From: Candidatus Binatia bacterium
Lineage (GTDB): Bacteria; Desulfobacterota; Binatia; UBA12015
Length of the DNA: 64,000 nucleotides
Direction of reading: 5' to 3'
Assembly (NCBI GenBank): GCA_029243485.1
Contig: JAQWRY010000088.1
Span: 363,212-427,211 of the forward strand
The translations under genes and the position numbers were made by a program. The notes beneath the pieces were generated by a model that did not search any database, was not told the DNA's origin, and saw only the letters and a list, made by a program, of their open reading frames with translations. This document shows positions 43,350 through 50,945 of this stretch, one piece after another (within the stretch, counting starts at the first letter, position 1; each line of letters starts with the position of its first letter).

Positions 43350-44405
43350 ATGTCGACGTTTGCTGACGACGAAGCCGGCCCGGAGAGGATCGATCTCGAG
43401 GACGAGTCGCCCGAAGCACTGCAGGCTCTGTTCGACGAGCGCGGCTGGGGCGACGGTCTTCCACTGGTCGCTCCGACCGAGGCACGTGTCGCTGCGATGC
43501 TCGGCGGGCGTGACCCCGACGAAGAGGTTGCGGTTCTGCCGCCCCGGTTCGGTCGAGCGACGCGACAGGCGCTTGCCGTGAACGCGGTCCTCGCGGGTTG
43601 CTCGCCGGAGCTGTTTCCGGTTGTGACGACGGCCATCCGGGCGCTGTCCGGACCCGACGTGAACCTGCAGGGGGTGCAGGCGACGACGCACCCCGTAGCG
43701 CCACTCGTCATCGTGCACGGCGAGGCGGTCGCGGACCTGGCCTTTAACGCGGGCCTTGGTACGTTGGGTCCCGGGACGCGCGCGAACGCGACCGTGGGAC
43801 GCGCGATCCGGCTGGCGCTGTTGCACGTCGGCGGCGGGTACCCCGGGCGAGGAGACCAATCCACCCAGGGGCAGCCGGCCAAGTACTCGTACTGCATCGC
43901 CGAGAACGCACCGGAGAGCCCGTGGGAGGCCTATCATCGCTGGTCCGGTGTGGATGCGGCGAGTGCCGTGACCGTCCACTGCGGCGCCGGTCCGCACAAC
44001 TTCCATGACATGGAGAGCGAGAGCGCGGCCCGGATTCTGGAAAAGGGTGCATCGGCGTTTACTTCGCTTGGGAGCAACAACGCGTGCATCAGCGAAGGGG
44101 AGTGCTTCGTCGTGCTGTGCCCCGAGCATGCGGCGACGATTGCGCGGGAAGGGTGGACCCGGCGGGACGTGCAGAGCTTCCTGTTCGAGAGGGCGCGTTT
44201 ACCCGTGGGCGTCTTCCGACGCGCGTTCGACCAACGGCGCTGGCGACCCTGGATGCAGGAAACACTCGATGCCGATCGGCTCCTGCCGATGACGGACCAT
44301 CCAGACAATTTTCGTGTGCTCGTCGCCGGTGGAGCGGGTAAGCACTCCTGTGTGATTCCGAGTTGGGGCGTGACAAAGAGCCGTACGCTTGCGCTGGACG
44401 ATTGA
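43350..44405 (+). CDS. Uncharacterised protein preceding the UGSC selenoprotein
   Basis: 351 residues. Near the N-terminus: ALFDERGWGDGLPLVAPTEARVAAMLGGRDPDEEVAVLPPRFGRATRQALAVNAVLAGCSPELFPVV, then GPGTRANATVGRAIRLALLHVGGGYPGRGDQSTQGQPAKYSYCIAENAPESPW and TSLGSNNACISEGECFVVLCPEHAATIAREGW. I recognise the overall pattern (W-x-D-G-L-P-x-x-x-P-T) as recurring beside UGSC-type proteins, but not its activity. Cysteines in SYCIAE, TVHCGAG, ACISEGEC and VLCPEH might form a redox or metal centre. The stop is 9 bases before the selenoprotein start; GAGGGGG lies before the ATG. Confidence 0.7.
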   Translation: MSTFADDEAGPERIDLEDESPEALQALFDERGWGDGLPLVAPTEARVAAMLGGRDPDEEVAVLPPRFGRATRQALAVNAVLAGCSPELFPVVTTAIRALSGPDVNLQGVQATTHPVAPLVIVHGEAVADLAFNAGLGTLGPGTRANATVGRAIRLALLHVGGGYPGRGDQSTQGQPAKYSYCIAENAPESPWEAYHRWSGVDAASAVTVHCGAGPHNFHDMESESAARILEKGASAFTSLGSNNACISEGECFVVLCPEHAATIAREGWTRRDVQSFLFERARLPVGVFRRAFDQRRWRPWMQETLDADRLLPMTDHPDNFRVLVAGGAGKHSCVIPSWGVTKSRTLALDD

Positions 44406-44414
44406 GAGGTGAGC

Positions 44415-44939
44415 ATGTCGATCTGGATCCATTCTCCCGAAGGAAACGTGGGCGCGCGGCCGATGCGGCTCTCTCCTCGCGTGGACGTTCTCGCGGGTCG
44501 TCGAATCGGGTTGCTAGACAATCGCAAACCCAACGCCGGCGCTCTGCTGGAGCATGTGGGTGCGCGACTCGCCCAGCGCACCGGCGCGACCGTTTCGTTG
44601 GCGCTGCAGAAGAGCAATGCGGCCGTGCGGTGTGAGGCCGATCTTCTCGACAAGCTGCGCGCGGAAGCCGACGTGATCATCACCGGGAGCGGTGATTGAG
44701 GCTCCTGCACGTCGTGGAGTGTCCACGACCAAGTACAGATGGAACGCCGCGGGGTCCCCGCGGTGCTGCTCGCGACCGAGCCTTTCGTCCCGTTGGCGCT
44801 CCAGCAGAGTGAGTCGTACGGTCTGCGGGGCGCGCGCCTCGCCGTGATCGGGCATCCGCTGGGTGCGATCTCTCCCGCGGAAGTCGAGGCCCGGGCGGAC
44901 GCCGTGATCGACGACGTGCTGCGGTTGCTGGTTGGGTAG
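44415..44939 (+). CDS. UGSC family selenoprotein (TGA at 44697-44699 read as Sec)
   Basis: 174 residues if the in-frame TGA is selenocysteine 95. The frame before it (MSIWIHSPEGNVGARPMRLSPRVDVLAGRRIGLLDNRKPNAG ... ADVIITGSGD) and after it (GSCTSWSVHDQVQMERRGVPAVLLATEPFVPLALQ ... DDVLRLLVG) is the same phase and forms one fold-like protein; together they give D-U-G-S-C-T-S-W-S-V-H-D. This is the motif after which the UGSC (seleno)protein family is named. U95 and C98 would make a redox pair. A hairpin placed like a bacterial SECIS lies just after the TGA. GTG 44409 is an alternative start. Function in the family is unknown. Confidence 0.88.
44711..44729 (+). promoter_or_regulatory. Candidate bacterial SECIS hairpin
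   Basis: Perfect 8-bp stem GTCGTGGA / TCCACGAC closing a GTG loop, within the coding region. The loop begins 19 bases after the TGA, inside the 16-37 base range reported for bacterial SECIS elements, and its first base is G as that model demands. A short extra CTG/CAG pairing below the stem is possible. It would recruit SelB at the UGA. Confidence 0.72.
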
Positions 44940-44943
44940 CCCC

Positions 44944-45282
44944 TCAGTCGAACGAGCGGTCGAAGAAGGCGCGGGCCTCCGCGGAGAGTCGCGCGCGGAT
45001 TTCTTCGTTGCGGAACAGTTCGGGTGGGGCGGGCTGGCCGAAGTCGGGGCGGGGGCCGAACCCGTAGATGATTTCGAAGGTGGGCCTCGCCGGCGCGCGT
45101 CGATAGGTGACGCGGTGAATCATCCAGGCATGGAAGAGGCAGGCGTCGCCAGGTTCCAGTTCGAGCCGATCGTCGGTTTGCTCGATTCGTCTCCTCTCGA
45201 GCACTTGGTCAGAGGCTCATCGGAGCTTCCTGCATTCCTCCTCCGGGAGGAAGCTGCGGATCACGATCCGTCCCGTGTCGGT
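44944..45282 (-). pseudogene. Decayed phytanoyl-CoA dioxygenase-like (PhyH) gene
   Basis: Two same-frame fragments of a Fe(II)/2-oxoglutarate dioxygenase. The distal part (from GTG 45204) reads LERRRIEQTDDRLELEPGDACLFHAWMIHRVTYRRAPARPTFEIIYGFG, where the His and Arg after E-P-G-D match the PhyH C-terminal half. Just upstream the frame reads DTGRIVIRSFLPEEECRKLR, a typical PhyH N-terminus, with stops at both ends. About 130 residues that would carry the H-x-D iron ligands are missing. So the gene has lost its middle and start. The palindromic element at 45305 abuts the N-terminal remnant. Confidence 0.7.
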
Positions 45283-45304
45283 TCAGTCGCTCACGACGCG
45301 CTGA

Positions 45305-45423
45305 GGGAGACGTTCCTTAATCTCGCCCGATTCTTTAATTGGCGGGCTCTCGACGGTTCTCGGTCCCGAATTCCGGCATTCTCGTGATGACTAAAGAAAA
45401 CCCGGAGATTAAAGAACGTCCCC
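45305..45423. mobile_element. Palindromic MITE/REP-like element
   Basis: Imperfect inverted repeat: the left end GGAGACGTTCCTTAATCTC is matched by the right end GAGATTAAAGAACGTCCCC read in reverse complement, with further matching over TTCTTTA. About 119 bases, no ORF of its own. The outer GGGGACGTT...TTA(A/G)TCTC signature is shared with the perfect palindrome at 63598. Such elements are usually moved in trans by a REP-associated Y1 transposase, none of which is in the window. Confidence 0.65.
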
Positions 45424-46077
45424 GGTGACGCCGCCGCAGGCGCGGAGGGCGGTGGTGACTTCGTCGTGGCGGGTGGTGCGGCGCTCGCGTTTTTCGTCGG
45501 TGTCGCAGATGCGGTCGAGGACTCCGGTGCCCCAGGTGACATGTTGGCGGAGCTTGCGGGTCGCGTGGTCGAGGAGTTCGATCGTGGGGGCGTCGCAGAT
45601 CTGGTCGGTCTCGCGCATCGTGACCTCGTAGACGTCGATCAGGTGCGGCATGAGAACGCAGAAGAGACCCGTCAGTTTTTCGACCGTGCGGTCCGGGGAT
45701 TCGGGGTTCGCGATCTCCTGGATCAGGTCGGCGTACCCTTGGTTTGCTGCTTGCGACGCGGTGGCCATATTTCGGCCGGCGCGCAACTCGGGCAGGCGCT
45801 TGCCGAGTTCGTCGGCGGCCTGGGCACTCTCCCAGATGACCTTGCCGAGCCCCGTCTTCACCGGAAGCTCAGGAATCGTGGCGAGCCAGCCGCCCATCAT
45901 CATCGTCATCCACTCGTGCGTGTAACGGAAGTTGCGGACGCGCTTGGCCGTCGACTCTACGTCGTAGCGGCCGTGCAGTTCACGGAGATCCTCGGGGATG
46001 TCGAAGGCGGAGTAGGGAGCGAAGGTGGTTCGCTCGTCCATCCCGATCCCCGGGTACATGCGTTGTTCTTCACTCAT
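45409..46077 (-). CDS. Helical, probably ferritin-like operon partner, C-terminus altered by element
   Basis: 222 residues. The N-terminus reads MSEEQRMYPGIGMDERTTFAPYSAFDIPEDLRELHG, followed by helices YTHEWMTMMMGGWLATIPELPVKTGLGKVIWESAQAADELGKRLPEL and TVEKLTGLFCVLMPHLIDVYEVTMRETDQ. I do not recognise a named family, but the helix-rich content and coupling to a ferritin-like protein suggest a related fold or partner. The last residues (GDVL and the TAA stop) are encoded inside the palindromic element, so the original C-terminus may be lost. ATGA overlap with the upstream gene. Confidence 0.65.
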   Translation of the reverse strand: MSEEQRMYPGIGMDERTTFAPYSAFDIPEDLRELHGRYDVESTAKRVRNFRYTHEWMTMMMGGWLATIPELPVKTGLGKVIWESAQAADELGKRLPELRAGRNMATASQAANQGYADLIQEIANPESPDRTVEKLTGLFCVLMPHLIDVYEVTMRETDQICDAPTIELLDHATRKLRQHVTWGTGVLDRICDTDEKRERRTTRHDEVTTALRACGGVTGDVL

Positions 46078-47036
46078 GCCGAAGCTCCGTCGTTGGCGCG
46101 GGTGGCGAGCTTGGCCTTGTGACGCTCGCGCAGGATCTTGGATGCGGCTTTGATCGTTTCGCGGGACGGCCCGCCGGCCGAGAGCGTCGACAACTCGGAC
46201 AGCTCGTCTTCGGTGAAGCCGGCTTCCCTGCGAACCTCCGTGGCGATTGGGATGGCGGCGTCTTCGCGGTCGGAGCGAGAGCCTCCGAAGCTGAACTGCT
46301 TGTCGACCTGGCGACGGAAGTCCTGGGCGCGCTCGTAGCGCTCCGGATCGCCCTTGGTGAATTCTCGCACCCACTCGCTGCCGAAGCGTACGTGGGTGAG
46401 CTCGTCGGCGAGGACGTAGTCGATCGCCTGCTTCATCTTCTCGTCACCGATTTCCTCCGCAAACCGGATCATGTCGCGAAAGACGTCGCACGCGAGGCCT
46501 TCGAGACCGCGGTTCACGCCCGCGACCCGCATCGCGGGATCGTCGGAGCACGCACACTCGAATAGGAACGTGCTCTCTGGGTACATGCCCGGCGTCGCAC
46601 CGACGTGGTCGAGAAGCTTCTCGAAGATCTGCACGTGCCGCGCCTCGTCCCAACACTGGCGCGCCATGTTCATCTTGAATTCCCAGGGAGCGTCGGGGAA
46701 ATCCCAGAGCGAGCGCCCGGCGCCCTCGAGCGCTTGCAGCTCGCCAGCGAAGATGCCGTGCATCCGCATCATGAGCCGAATGTTGACGGCCTTGTCGGTC
46801 CCCTTGAGCGGATCGTTTAGCGCGACCAGCGCGAACGAAGGTCCGTGTTCATCGTACAGGGGCTCTGCGGACGTGCCGCGTATTGCCTTCTCGATCATCG
46901 GGTCGAACGCCTCGAAGACCTCGACGACCTTGTCGACCTCGTCGGGCAGCTCCGACATGACGGTCGAAAGAGTGTTGTCCTGTCGGACGAACCGCGAATC
47001 GCGGGCGAGCTCTTGGTGATGAATGAACCGCTTCAT
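46074..47036 (-). CDS. Ferritin-like (DUF455-type) di-iron domain protein
   Basis: 320 residues. Two E-x2-H-type pairs are seen: KMNMARQCWDEARHVQIFEKLLDHVG (Glu and His of helix 2) and AIDYVLADELTHVRFGSEWVREFTKG (Glu and His of helix 4), with Glu in AGELQALEGAGR of helix 1, as in the ferritin-like DUF455/MiaE-like group. A di-iron oxidase or hydroxylase role is possible. The C-terminal 80 residues are basic and helical. GGGAGAG precedes the ATG. First gene of a two-gene operon. Confidence 0.78.
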   Translation of the reverse strand: MKRFIHHQELARDSRFVRQDNTLSTVMSELPDEVDKVVEVFEAFDPMIEKAIRGTSAEPLYDEHGPSFALVALNDPLKGTDKAVNIRLMMRMHGIFAGELQALEGAGRSLWDFPDAPWEFKMNMARQCWDEARHVQIFEKLLDHVGATPGMYPESTFLFECACSDDPAMRVAGVNRGLEGLACDVFRDMIRFAEEIGDEKMKQAIDYVLADELTHVRFGSEWVREFTKGDPERYERAQDFRRQVDKQFSFGGSRSDREDAAIPIATEVRREAGFTEDELSELSTLSAGGPSRETIKAASKILRERHKAKLATRANDGASA

Positions 47037-47153
47037 GAATCTCTCCCTCAGATGGGTGTTGTCCAGGGAGCGTATCGCGTCGGCCTACCCGGTCAAACCG
47101 CTAATCCTCGGGCGGTCGTTTAAGGCCCCGATCGGTCGATTTCGGGGCTGAGC

Positions 47154-47504
47154 CTATTTCGCGAGGGTCTTGAGGTACGCCGCGATGTCGGTCCGATCCG
47201 CGGCGGAGAGGCTCTCGCCGCCGCCCGGGGGCATGCCCAGCGGGTAGTCCTTCGTGGGCGGGTGCCCGGTGGCGATGAACTTGGCGATTGCCCCGACGCT
47301 CCCGGTTTTCACGAGCGGCGCCTCTGTCAGGTTCATCCCCATGCCGGTCATGCCTTCGCCGTCCGAGCGGTGGCACTGAACGCAGATCCCGTCGAACTTC
47401 TTCTTGCCGTTGGCGACATCCGGAGCGGCGCCCGCGGGCGCCGCGGCGAAGACCAGGGCGGCCGCGAGGACGCCGGCGAAGCACGGAGACGATGGGTGGG
47501 CCAT
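47154..47504 (-). CDS. Small periplasmic c-type cytochrome
   Basis: 116 residues: signal peptide (FAGVLAAALVFAAAPAGAAP), then NGKKKFDGICVQCHRSDGEGMTGMGMNLTEAP with the haem c motif CVQCH, and YPLGMPPGGGESLSAADRTDIAAYLKTLAK whose Met is the likely sixth ligand. A class-I mono-haem cytochrome of the cytochrome c oxidase donor type (SdcC/CccA-like size). Separate transcription unit, 80 bases from the divergent WS/DGAT gene. Confidence 0.9.
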   Translation of the reverse strand: MAHPSSPCFAGVLAAALVFAAAPAGAAPDVANGKKKFDGICVQCHRSDGEGMTGMGMNLTEAPLVKTGSVGAIAKFIATGHPPTKDYPLGMPPGGGESLSAADRTDIAAYLKTLAK

Positions 47505-47584
47505 ACTTACAGTTTTGCCCGTGTTGAAGGATTGTCAAGGGGCAGCGTGGCGAGGGTTCGGGGCATCGGGTACACCATACATCC

Positions 47585-49069
47585 ATGGCACGTAGCTTTT
47601 ATGAGCGGCTCACTGCGCTCGACAGTTCTTTCCTGCTGCTCGAGAAGCACAACTCCCCGCTGCACGTCGCATCGACGCTGACGATCGAGGCGGAGCCCCT
47701 GCGAACGGAAGGGGGGGGGATCGACGCCGAGCGGATCAAGAAGCACATGGCGAGCGAGCTGCACCGCATTCCGCGGTACCGCCAGAAGCTGCGCTGGATC
47801 CCGCTCACGTCACGTCCGGTTTGGGTGGACGACGATCGGTTCAACATCGACTACCACGTCCGGCACACGAGCCTCCCGCGGCCCGGCAGCGACGAGCAGC
47901 TGAAGCGCCTTTCGGCGCGCATCATGGAACAGCCGCTCGATCCGTCTCGTCCGCTCTGGGAGACGTGGATCGTCGAAGGTCTCGACGGTGACCGGTTCGC
48001 CCTGATCTCGAAGGTGCACCATTGCATGATCGATGGCGTGTCGGGCGTCGATCTCCTGAAGATCCTGCTCTCGCCCACACCGGAAGTGCACGAGCTGGAC
48101 CGGCCGCGCTTCCTCGCTCGTCGCGCGCCGTCCCCGTTTGAACTGTGGCGCGATGAGATGCTGCGTCGTGCGTTCCTTCCGCTCCAACTCGTGAACGGAG
48201 TCCGCGCCCTCGTCTCCGAGGCGGAAGAGGCTCGCAGGGAGACGTTCTCGCGACTGCGGTCCGCAGCCGACATGCTGGGGTCGACGCTCTCGCTCGCTCC
48301 GGAGACGCCGCTCAATCAACCCGTGAGCCCGCACCGTCGTTTCGACTGGCTCACGATGGAGTTGGAGGAGGTCAAACAGATCCGGCGCGCCTTCGGGTGC
48401 AGTATCAACGATGTCGTCCTCGCCGTCGTGACGGGCGCGATGCAGCGCTTTCTCGAGCGGCGGAACCTGAACCCGGCGGCGGTCGACTTCAAGGTGATGT
48501 CCCCGGTGAGTGTGCGCTCGGAAGATCAGCAGGGTGCGCTCGGGAACCAGGTTTCGGCCTGGATCCTCGAGCTTCCCATCGGGGAGGTGGACCCGCGCGA
48601 GCAGATACGCCTGATCTCCGCCCGCACGAACGAGCTGAAGGAGAAGCGCAGCGCGGTAGGCGCGACGGTTCTCACCGATGCGGCGGAGTGGGGCTCGTCG
48701 ACGTTGCTCGCGCTGGGCGCGCGCAACGTGTCGCGGTTCCTCCCGTTCAACCTCGTGGTCACAAACGTCCCGGGCCCGCAGTTCCCGATGTATATGCTCG
48801 GCGCGAAGCTCCAGCGGACGTATCCCCTGGTTCCCCTCGTCGACAACATGGGCCTCGGGCTCGCGCAGATGAGCTACGACGGGAAGCTCTGTTGGGGCTT
48901 CAACGCCGACTACGACCTCCTGCCGGATCTCCCGGCCATCGTTCGGGCCACGCAAGAGGCGTTCGACGAACTAAAGGCGCTGGCGGCCAGCGGGTATCAG
49001 CTCTCACCGGAGTCGCCGGCGGAAGACGGCGCGATGCCGCTCCAGGCCGTCTCGAAGATCAGCAGCTGA
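47585..49069 (+). CDS. Wax ester synthase/diacylglycerol acyltransferase (WS/DGAT)
   Basis: 494 residues. VHHCMIDGVSGVDLL contains the catalytic HHxxxDG (residues 145-151). Also seen: LTALDSSFLLLEKHNSPLHVASTLTIEAEPL at the N-terminus, LNQPVSPHRRFDWLTMELEEVKQIRRAFGCSINDVVLAVVTGAM, and FNLVVTNVPGPQFPMYMLGAKL, standard for the family. It esterifies acyl-CoA to a fatty alcohol or diacylglycerol for storage lipid. The P450 gene starts 22 bases downstream and shares its transcript. A second WS/DGAT is at 51269-52735 on the other strand. Confidence 0.93.
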   Translation: MARSFYERLTALDSSFLLLEKHNSPLHVASTLTIEAEPLRTEGGGIDAERIKKHMASELHRIPRYRQKLRWIPLTSRPVWVDDDRFNIDYHVRHTSLPRPGSDEQLKRLSARIMEQPLDPSRPLWETWIVEGLDGDRFALISKVHHCMIDGVSGVDLLKILLSPTPEVHELDRPRFLARRAPSPFELWRDEMLRRAFLPLQLVNGVRALVSEAEEARRETFSRLRSAADMLGSTLSLAPETPLNQPVSPHRRFDWLTMELEEVKQIRRAFGCSINDVVLAVVTGAMQRFLERRNLNPAAVDFKVMSPVSVRSEDQQGALGNQVSAWILELPIGEVDPREQIRLISARTNELKEKRSAVGATVLTDAAEWGSSTLLALGARNVSRFLPFNLVVTNVPGPQFPMYMLGAKLQRTYPLVPLVDNMGLGLAQMSYDGKLCWGFNADYDLLPDLPAIVRATQEAFDELKALAASGYQLSPESPAEDGAMPLQAVSKISS

Positions 49070-49091
49070 CGTCGCGCCGAGAGAAACGGGA

Positions 49092-50378
49092 ATGAATGCG
49101 CTCGAGGTCCTCCAGGCTTTGATCCGGCGCGAGTGGCCGGTCCGGCTCCTTTCCCCACTGATCGGTAAGTACAACCCCTTCCATCCGGACTTCCGGCGCG
49201 ATCCGTATCCGAGCTACCGGCGACTTCGGGAGACCGCGCCGATCTACAAGAGCCCGCCGCTCCAATCCTTGATCTTGAGCCGGTACCAGGACGTCGCGCC
49301 GCTCCTTCAGGATCCACGCTTCGGCGTCGATCGCACGAAAGCACGCATCGAGGAGAAGCTCGGAATGTTCGACGCGCTCCCGTCGGGCCTTGGGGAAGCC
49401 GTCACGACGTCGCTCTTGATGACCGACGCACCGGATCACACGCGATTGCGCAGGCTCGTGAGTCGAGCGTTCACGCCGCGCGTGATTCAGCGTCTCGGGG
49501 ATCGCGTCGGCGACCTCGTCGGCGAGTTGCTCGACGAGATGGCACACAAGCCCGATCCCGACCTGATTCGGGATCTCGCGGACCCGCTTCCGTTGCTCGT
49601 CATCGCGGAGATGCTGGGCGTGCCCGTCGCGGATCGCGCGCAGCTCAAGACCTGGTCGAATTCCGCTGTGGGCATTCTCGATCCGCTGCAGGCCGAGGGC
49701 GGCATCCGCAACATTGCCGAGGCGTTCGACGGCTTGTCCGCGCACCTCGACCGAGTGTTCGCCGATCGGCGTGCGACACCGCGTGAAGATCTCGTGAGCG
49801 CACTCGTTGCGGTGGAAGAGCAGGGCGACGTTCTCAGCGAGGTCGAGCTCAAGTCTCTGTGTCTGCTCATTCTCGTCGCGGGCAACGAGACCACGACAAA
49901 CCTGATCGGCAACGGGATGCTCGCCCTCCTGCACCACCCAGACGAACGGCGCCGTCTTCAGGACGACCCGTCGCTGGCGCGTACCGCGATCGAGGAGATG
50001 CTGCGCTACGACAGCCCGATACAGATGACCGATCGCGTGGCCCTGGAGCCTCTCGAACTCGGTGGAAAGCGTGTCCGGAAGGGCGATGTGGTCGGGGTGA
50101 TCCTCGCGTCGGCCAATCGCGACCCCGAGCAGTTCTCGGATCCCGACCGCCTGGATATCGGCCGAAAGGACAACCAGCACCTAGCCTTCGGCCACGGCGT
50201 TCACTTCTGCCTCGGCGCGCAGCTCGCGCGCCTCGAAGGTCAGACCGCGATCACGAGGCTCTTGGAGCGGTTCCCCGACCTCGACGGCGAGCGCAACCCG
50301 ACTTCCTGGAAGCGGTCGCTGGTGCTGCGCGGCCTCACGTCCCTGCGCCTGGATCTCCGGGCCACCGCCGTCGGCTGA
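49092..50378 (+). CDS. Cytochrome P450
   Basis: 428 residues. Haem loop AFGHGVHFCLGAQLARLEG with Cys373; I-helix LILVAGNETTTNLIGNGM; K-helix EEMLRYDSPIQMTDR (E-x-x-R). N-terminal NPFHPDFRRDPYPSYRRLRETAPIYKS is typical of bacterial class I P450s, so a separate ferredoxin and reductase are expected, but none is adjacent. The substrate is unknown; cotranscription with WS/DGAT suggests an alkane, fatty acid or terpenoid. Length is normal for CYP families. Confidence 0.93.
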   Translation: MNALEVLQALIRREWPVRLLSPLIGKYNPFHPDFRRDPYPSYRRLRETAPIYKSPPLQSLILSRYQDVAPLLQDPRFGVDRTKARIEEKLGMFDALPSGLGEAVTTSLLMTDAPDHTRLRRLVSRAFTPRVIQRLGDRVGDLVGELLDEMAHKPDPDLIRDLADPLPLLVIAEMLGVPVADRAQLKTWSNSAVGILDPLQAEGGIRNIAEAFDGLSAHLDRVFADRRATPREDLVSALVAVEEQGDVLSEVELKSLCLLILVAGNETTTNLIGNGMLALLHHPDERRRLQDDPSLARTAIEEMLRYDSPIQMTDRVALEPLELGGKRVRKGDVVGVILASANRDPEQFSDPDRLDIGRKDNQHLAFGHGVHFCLGAQLARLEGQTAITRLLERFPDLDGERNPTSWKRSLVLRGLTSLRLDLRATAVG

Positions 50379-50379
50379 G

Positions 50380-50405
50380 GCGCCCGCCGGCCGTCCGGCG
50401 GGCGC
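50380..50405. terminator. Hairpin after the WS/DGAT-P450 operon
   Basis: Perfect 11-bp G+C-rich stem around a 4-base loop (CCGT), 1 base after the P450 stop. Short T-run CATTTTTCT follows about 17 bases later, so termination may be partly intrinsic. Confidence 0.6.
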
Positions 50406-50442
50406 GCGCTCACCCGGACCCCATTTTTCTCGTCGGATAGGG

Positions 50443-50479
50443 TTGACTACTTTGTATCACGGATGTATCACAAAGTAGT
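50443..50479 (+). promoter_or_regulatory. Palindromic operator overlapping a putative promoter
   Basis: Inverted repeat ACTACTTTGT (50446-50455) and ACAAAGTAGT (50470-50479) around a 14-base spacer. TTGACT at 50443-50448 could be a -35 box, with the second half in the -10 region. It lies 28 bases before the ATG chosen for the ribbon-helix-helix gene, so autoregulation is likely. An ATG inside the repeat (50463) is probably not the start. Confidence 0.55.
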
Positions 50480-50507
50480 ACGAAGTGAGACAGGGAGCCC
50501 GAAGCCC

Positions 50508-50945
50508 ATGGCAGACGAGCAAGACAAGAAAGAAAAGAAGGAGAAGGTCCTGCACGCGCGGATCCCGGAATCCCTCGATGAGGAGATTCGGGAGCACGCG
50601 GCCCAGCTGGGCCTGTCCGTGTCGAACCTGGTGCGGAACGTTCTTGGGAACGCGGTCGGCCTCGTCGACGAGATCATCGCCGACACCGCCGGCGTGGCGC
50701 GCAGCGCCACCGGTGGGAAGGCCGCCCCACAGCCGAATGCGGCATCGGCCGCTGCTGCCCAGGCGGAGCCGCGACGGGTTCTCGGCTGGCAGGAAGCGAT
50801 TTTGAATATGAATGCGGTCTGTGACCGCTGCAACACCATCCTCGAGAAGGGATCGCGTGGTGCGATCGCCATCGTCGAGGGGGTAGGGCCGAGACCCATG
50901 AGGTGTGTCGGCTGCATCGAGGAGAAGAGCAATGAAAACGACTGA
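50508..50945 (+). CDS. Ribbon-helix-helix regulator with C-terminal CxxC zinc motif
   Basis: 145 residues. KVLHARIPESLDEEIREHAAQLGLSVSNLVRNVLGNAVGLVDEII is an RHH/CopG-type DNA-binding arrangement; VCDRCNTILEKGSRGAIAIVEGVGPRPMRCVGCIEE gives two CxxC pairs for zinc. The middle is Ala/Gly/Gln linker. ATG 50508 has a modest GGGAG upstream; the in-frame ATG 50463 would overlap the palindrome. The helical protein gene starts 14 bases before this stop. Context with storage-lipid genes makes a PhaR-like granule regulator possible but unproven. Confidence 0.7.
   Translation: MADEQDKKEKKEKVLHARIPESLDEEIREHAAQLGLSVSNLVRNVLGNAVGLVDEIIADTAGVARSATGGKAAPQPNAASAAAAQAEPRRVLGWQEAILNMNAVCDRCNTILEKGSRGAIAIVEGVGPRPMRCVGCIEEKSNEND

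Noticed and set aside
44739-44939. Separate 66-residue gene starting MERRGVPAVLL
   Set aside because: In phase with the upstream ORF across TGA; it is the C-terminal half of the selenoprotein.
45202-45285. The TGA in the PhyH remnant as a second selenocysteine codon
   Set aside because: A second stop (TGA) lies just upstream in the same frame and the central half of the protein is missing, so it is decay rather than recoding.
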